Assembly (NCBI GenBank): GCA_052143535.1
Contig: JBKQSS010000038.1
Location: 1 to 64,000, forward strand
Length of the DNA: 64,000 nucleotides
Direction: 5' to 3'
Source of the DNA: JADGRA01 sp052143535
GTDB lineage: Bacteria > Myxococcota > Myxococcia > Myxococcales > Myxococcaceae
In this document: positions 62,266 to 64,000 of the stretch, one piece after another
Layout: every line of letters starts with the position of its first letter
Position numbering within the stretch: position 1 is the stretch's first letter
The notes under the pieces: generated by a model
The model's input: the letters and a program-made list of their open reading frames with translations, nothing else
Database searches by the model: none
What the model was told of the DNA's origin: nothing
Translations under genes and position numbers: made by a program

Positions 62266-63008
62266 GCGGTGGCCCCTTGGGTCTCGTCTCCGAGGTAGGC
62301 CGCCACCACCGCCGGGTCGCGGAGGGCCTGCTGCGGAGCCCCCTCGGCGATGGTCCGTCCGAAGTTGAGCACCATCACTCGGTCGGAGACCCCCAGCACG
62401 GCGTGGACGTGGTGCTCAATCATCAGCACCGTGACGCCACTGGCGCGGATGTCGCGGATGAGCTGCATCGCCCCCTCAATCTCCACCGGGTTGAGGCCGC
62501 CCATCACCTCGTCCAGGCAGAGGACTTCCGGCTCGGTGGCCAGCGCCCGCGCAATCTCCAAGCGCTTGAGGTCGCCGATGGGCAAGGTGCGGGCGAGCGC
62601 GCTCGCTCGGCCGGCGAGACCGGCCCGCTCCAACACCGCCGCCACCCGGGACCGGGCCTCGGCGCCGCGGCGGTGCCGCCTTCCGAAGAGGCTTCCCACG
62701 GCGACGTTTTCGGCCACTGTCATGTCCCGGAAGGGCCGGACAATCTGGTGGGTGCGGACCAGACCGCGTTGCACCACCTGGTCGTTGCGCAGCCCGGCAA
62801 CCTCCCGGCCCTTGAAGCGAATGCTGCCACTGGAGGGCCGCTGGCTCCCCACCAGACACGAGAAGAGCGTCGTCTTGCCGGCGCCGTTGGGGCCGATGAC
62901 GCTGAAGATGGAACCCTGCTCTACCCGAAAGCTGACGCTGTCCAGCGCCACCAGGCCTCCGAAGCGCTTGCCCAGGCCTTGGACTTCGAGGATGGGCTCA
63001 GCCGGCAC
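62262..63008 (-). CDS. livG: Branched-chain amino acid ABC transporter, ATP-binding protein LivG
   Basis: A 248-residue ATPase from a GTG. Walker A is GPNGAGKTT and the LivG-specific THQIVRPFRDMTVAENVAVG is present. The signature is LPIGDLKRLEIARAL rather than the usual LPYGQQRR form, and Walker B reads VLCLDEVMGGLNPVE with Val-Met where Pro-x is common. Such variants occur in LivG subfamilies. The ends overlap livM by 11 bases and livF by four. Confidence 0.95.
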   Translation of the reverse strand: MPAEPILEVQGLGKRFGGLVALDSVSFRVEQGSIFSVIGPNGAGKTTLFSCLVGSQRPSSGSIRFKGREVAGLRNDQVVQRGLVRTHQIVRPFRDMTVAENVAVGSLFGRRHRRGAEARSRVAAVLERAGLAGRASALARTLPIGDLKRLEIARALATEPEVLCLDEVMGGLNPVEIEGAMQLIRDIRASGVTVLMIEHHVHAVLGVSDRVMVLNFGRTIAEGAPQQALRDPAVVAAYLGDETQGATA

Positions 63009-63951
63009 GCGGAGCCTCGGTCTTCGCGCGCCCAGTCCGGCGCAGAAACTGCGTCAACCGCTCGAACAGGCCCACCATTCCGCGGGGCTCAAACAGCATC
63101 ACCAGCATCAGCAGGCCACCGTAGATGAAGAGGTAGGAGTCCCGCAGCATCGGGCTAGCGAGAAGCTTAATCTGCAGGTAACTGAAGAGGACGGCTCCCA
63201 GTACCGGGCCGACCAGCGTGCCGATGCCTCCCACGATGGGCATCAGCACGATGCTCAACGAGAGGCGAAAGTCGAAGACGCTGCCGGGGGAGATGTACTG
63301 GAAATTCATCGCGAACAACCCACCGGCGGCGCCCACCAGCCCCGCGGACACGGCATGGGCCAGCAGCTTGGCGCGGGTAGAGGCAATGCCCAGCGCCTCT
63401 GCGGCATCGATGTCCTGTCGAATGGCTTCCAAGGCAAGGCCGAAGGCGTTGGCGCGGATGAAGGCCACCACCCCCACCGTCAGAAGCGCGAGCGCGGCCA
63501 TGCCGTAGTAGTTGGCCAGGAAGTGGAAGTTGCCCGAGGGCATGCGCAGGCCGCTCGAGCCGCCGGTGAATTCCACTCCCGAGGCGAGGACCCGGACTGC
63601 CTCCCCGACGCCAATGGTGGCGATGGAGAAGTAGGGGCCGCGCAGCCGAAACGTGGGCAGCCCCACCAGGACGCTAAACACCACGGCCAGCGCCGCCCCC
63701 ATGGGTAGCGTCAGCCAGGGGCTCCAGCCGGCGCCTGCGAGCAGCACCGTGGTGTAGGCCCCGATGCCGACGAAGACCGAGTAGCCGAGCGAAATTTGGC
63801 CGGCGAACCCGCCCAAGAGGTTCCAGGCCGAGGCCAGCACCACCGCGAAGGCGACGTTCCACAAGTCATTGAGGGTGCCGCGCTGGGCAACCAATGGGGC
63901 AAGCAACAGCGCCCCGGCCAGCGCCCAGAGCCACGCGCGGGAGCCCTTCAC
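62998..63951 (-). CDS. livM: Branched-chain amino acid ABC transporter permease LivM
   Basis: At least 317 residues. WNLLGGFAGQISLGYSVFVGIGAYTTVLL, LPTFRLRGPYFSIATIGVGEAVRVL and IVGGIGTLVGPVLGAVLFSYLQ are LivM landmarks among about nine spans. The GTG at 63951 overlaps the livH stop. The frame stays open to the right edge, so an upstream start outside the window cannot be excluded. Its neighbour order livF-livG-livM-livH is standard. Confidence 0.94.
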   Translation of the reverse strand: MKGSRAWLWALAGALLLAPLVAQRGTLNDLWNVAFAVVLASAWNLLGGFAGQISLGYSVFVGIGAYTTVLLAGAGWSPWLTLPMGAALAVVFSVLVGLPTFRLRGPYFSIATIGVGEAVRVLASGVEFTGGSSGLRMPSGNFHFLANYYGMAALALLTVGVVAFIRANAFGLALEAIRQDIDAAEALGIASTRAKLLAHAVSAGLVGAAGGLFAMNFQYISPGSVFDFRLSLSIVLMPIVGGIGTLVGPVLGAVLFSYLQIKLLASPMLRDSYLFIYGGLLMLVMLFEPRGMVGLFERLTQFLRRTGRAKTEAPRAG

Positions 63952-64000
63952 CGGGCGACCACCCGGCGAGAAAAGCTGCGGAAGAGCGCGGGGAGCCCAT
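63948..64000 (-). CDS. livH: Probable LivH permease, C-terminal end only
   Basis: Reading leftward from the edge, one frame gives GLPALFRSFSRRVVAR and a TGA at 63948-63950 that overlaps the livM GTG. Short basic tails beginning Gly-Leu are usual at LivH C-termini (RPxGLFG type), and the position is where livH is expected. Only 16 codons are visible. Confidence 0.5.
   Translation of the reverse strand, partial: GLPALFRSFSRRVVAR

Overview
The window is a dense, GC-rich bacterial chromosome segment with about 60 protein-coding genes. I see no RNA genes, CRISPR array, insertion sequence or prophage. Several marks point to Myxococcota, probably the Cystobacterineae side: a kelch protein whose C-terminus resembles the MYXO-CTERM sorting tail, a TIGR04551-like outer-membrane protein, a DUF4388 (PATAN-like) protein, many lipoproteins, and a lysA-dapA-dapB-folK-TPR order. 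This placement is an inference from gene content; no marker rRNA is present.

Layout. 1-5.1 kb: end of an alkaline-phosphatase-superfamily enzyme, an exported alpha-carbonic anhydrase, an Rsm22-like methyltransferase, an O-methyltransferase and the kelch protein. 5.1-12 kb: patatin-like lipase, a three-gene ABC-2 exporter, a lipoprotein and release factor 3 (prfC). 12-17 kb, minus strand: S41-like lipoprotein, MAPEG protein, phosphoesterase, GT21 glycosyltransferase, DUF2784 protein and an unknown protein. 17-23 kb: M32 carboxypeptidase, RNase D, then ttcA, a TerB-like protein, a PhnD-like protein and GtrA. 23-28 kb: IGHMBP2-type helicase, YyaL-type thioredoxin-domain protein and a GlsB/YeaQ protein.

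28-38 kb: a minus-strand operon of ATP-grasp ligase, GNAT and transglutaminase-like protein; a plus-strand HD hydrolase coupled to a Nudix/metallo-beta-lactamase fusion; another GNAT; an RNB-domain ribonuclease; and a cytochrome c-FTR1 iron permease behind a possible Fur site. 38-48.5 kb: double-length ThyX, a putative outer-membrane barrel, two EamA transporters, a cobalamin adenosyltransferase, queG, a YihY protein, Fe/Mn SOD, mutM and methylmalonyl-CoA epimerase. The adenosyltransferase and epimerase fit a B12-dependent methylmalonyl-CoA pathway, although the mutase is not in the window.

48.5-56 kb: the TIGR04551-like protein leads into a tiny LptM-like lipoprotein, then lysA, dapA, dapB, folK and a TPR protein with an unusual repeat, so lysine/meso-diaminopimelate and folate synthesis sit with envelope genes. 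56-64 kb: an MFS exporter, a membrane-anchored DUF4384-like protein, a DUF4388-TM-periplasmic-binding-protein chimera, a KpsF/KdsD sugar-phosphate isomerase and livF-livG-livM-(livH) of a branched-chain amino acid ABC transporter.

Genes are tightly packed. Many neighbours overlap by four bases (ATGA or GTGA), and three convergent pairs share their stop codons inside one tetranucleotide. Several genes appear to use TTG or GTG starts. The most unusual items are the ATP-grasp/GNAT/transglutaminase operon, the DUF4388-binding-protein chimera, the double ThyX, the three evenly spaced LPPGHP repeats and the LptM-like gene hidden at the end of an outer-membrane protein gene.
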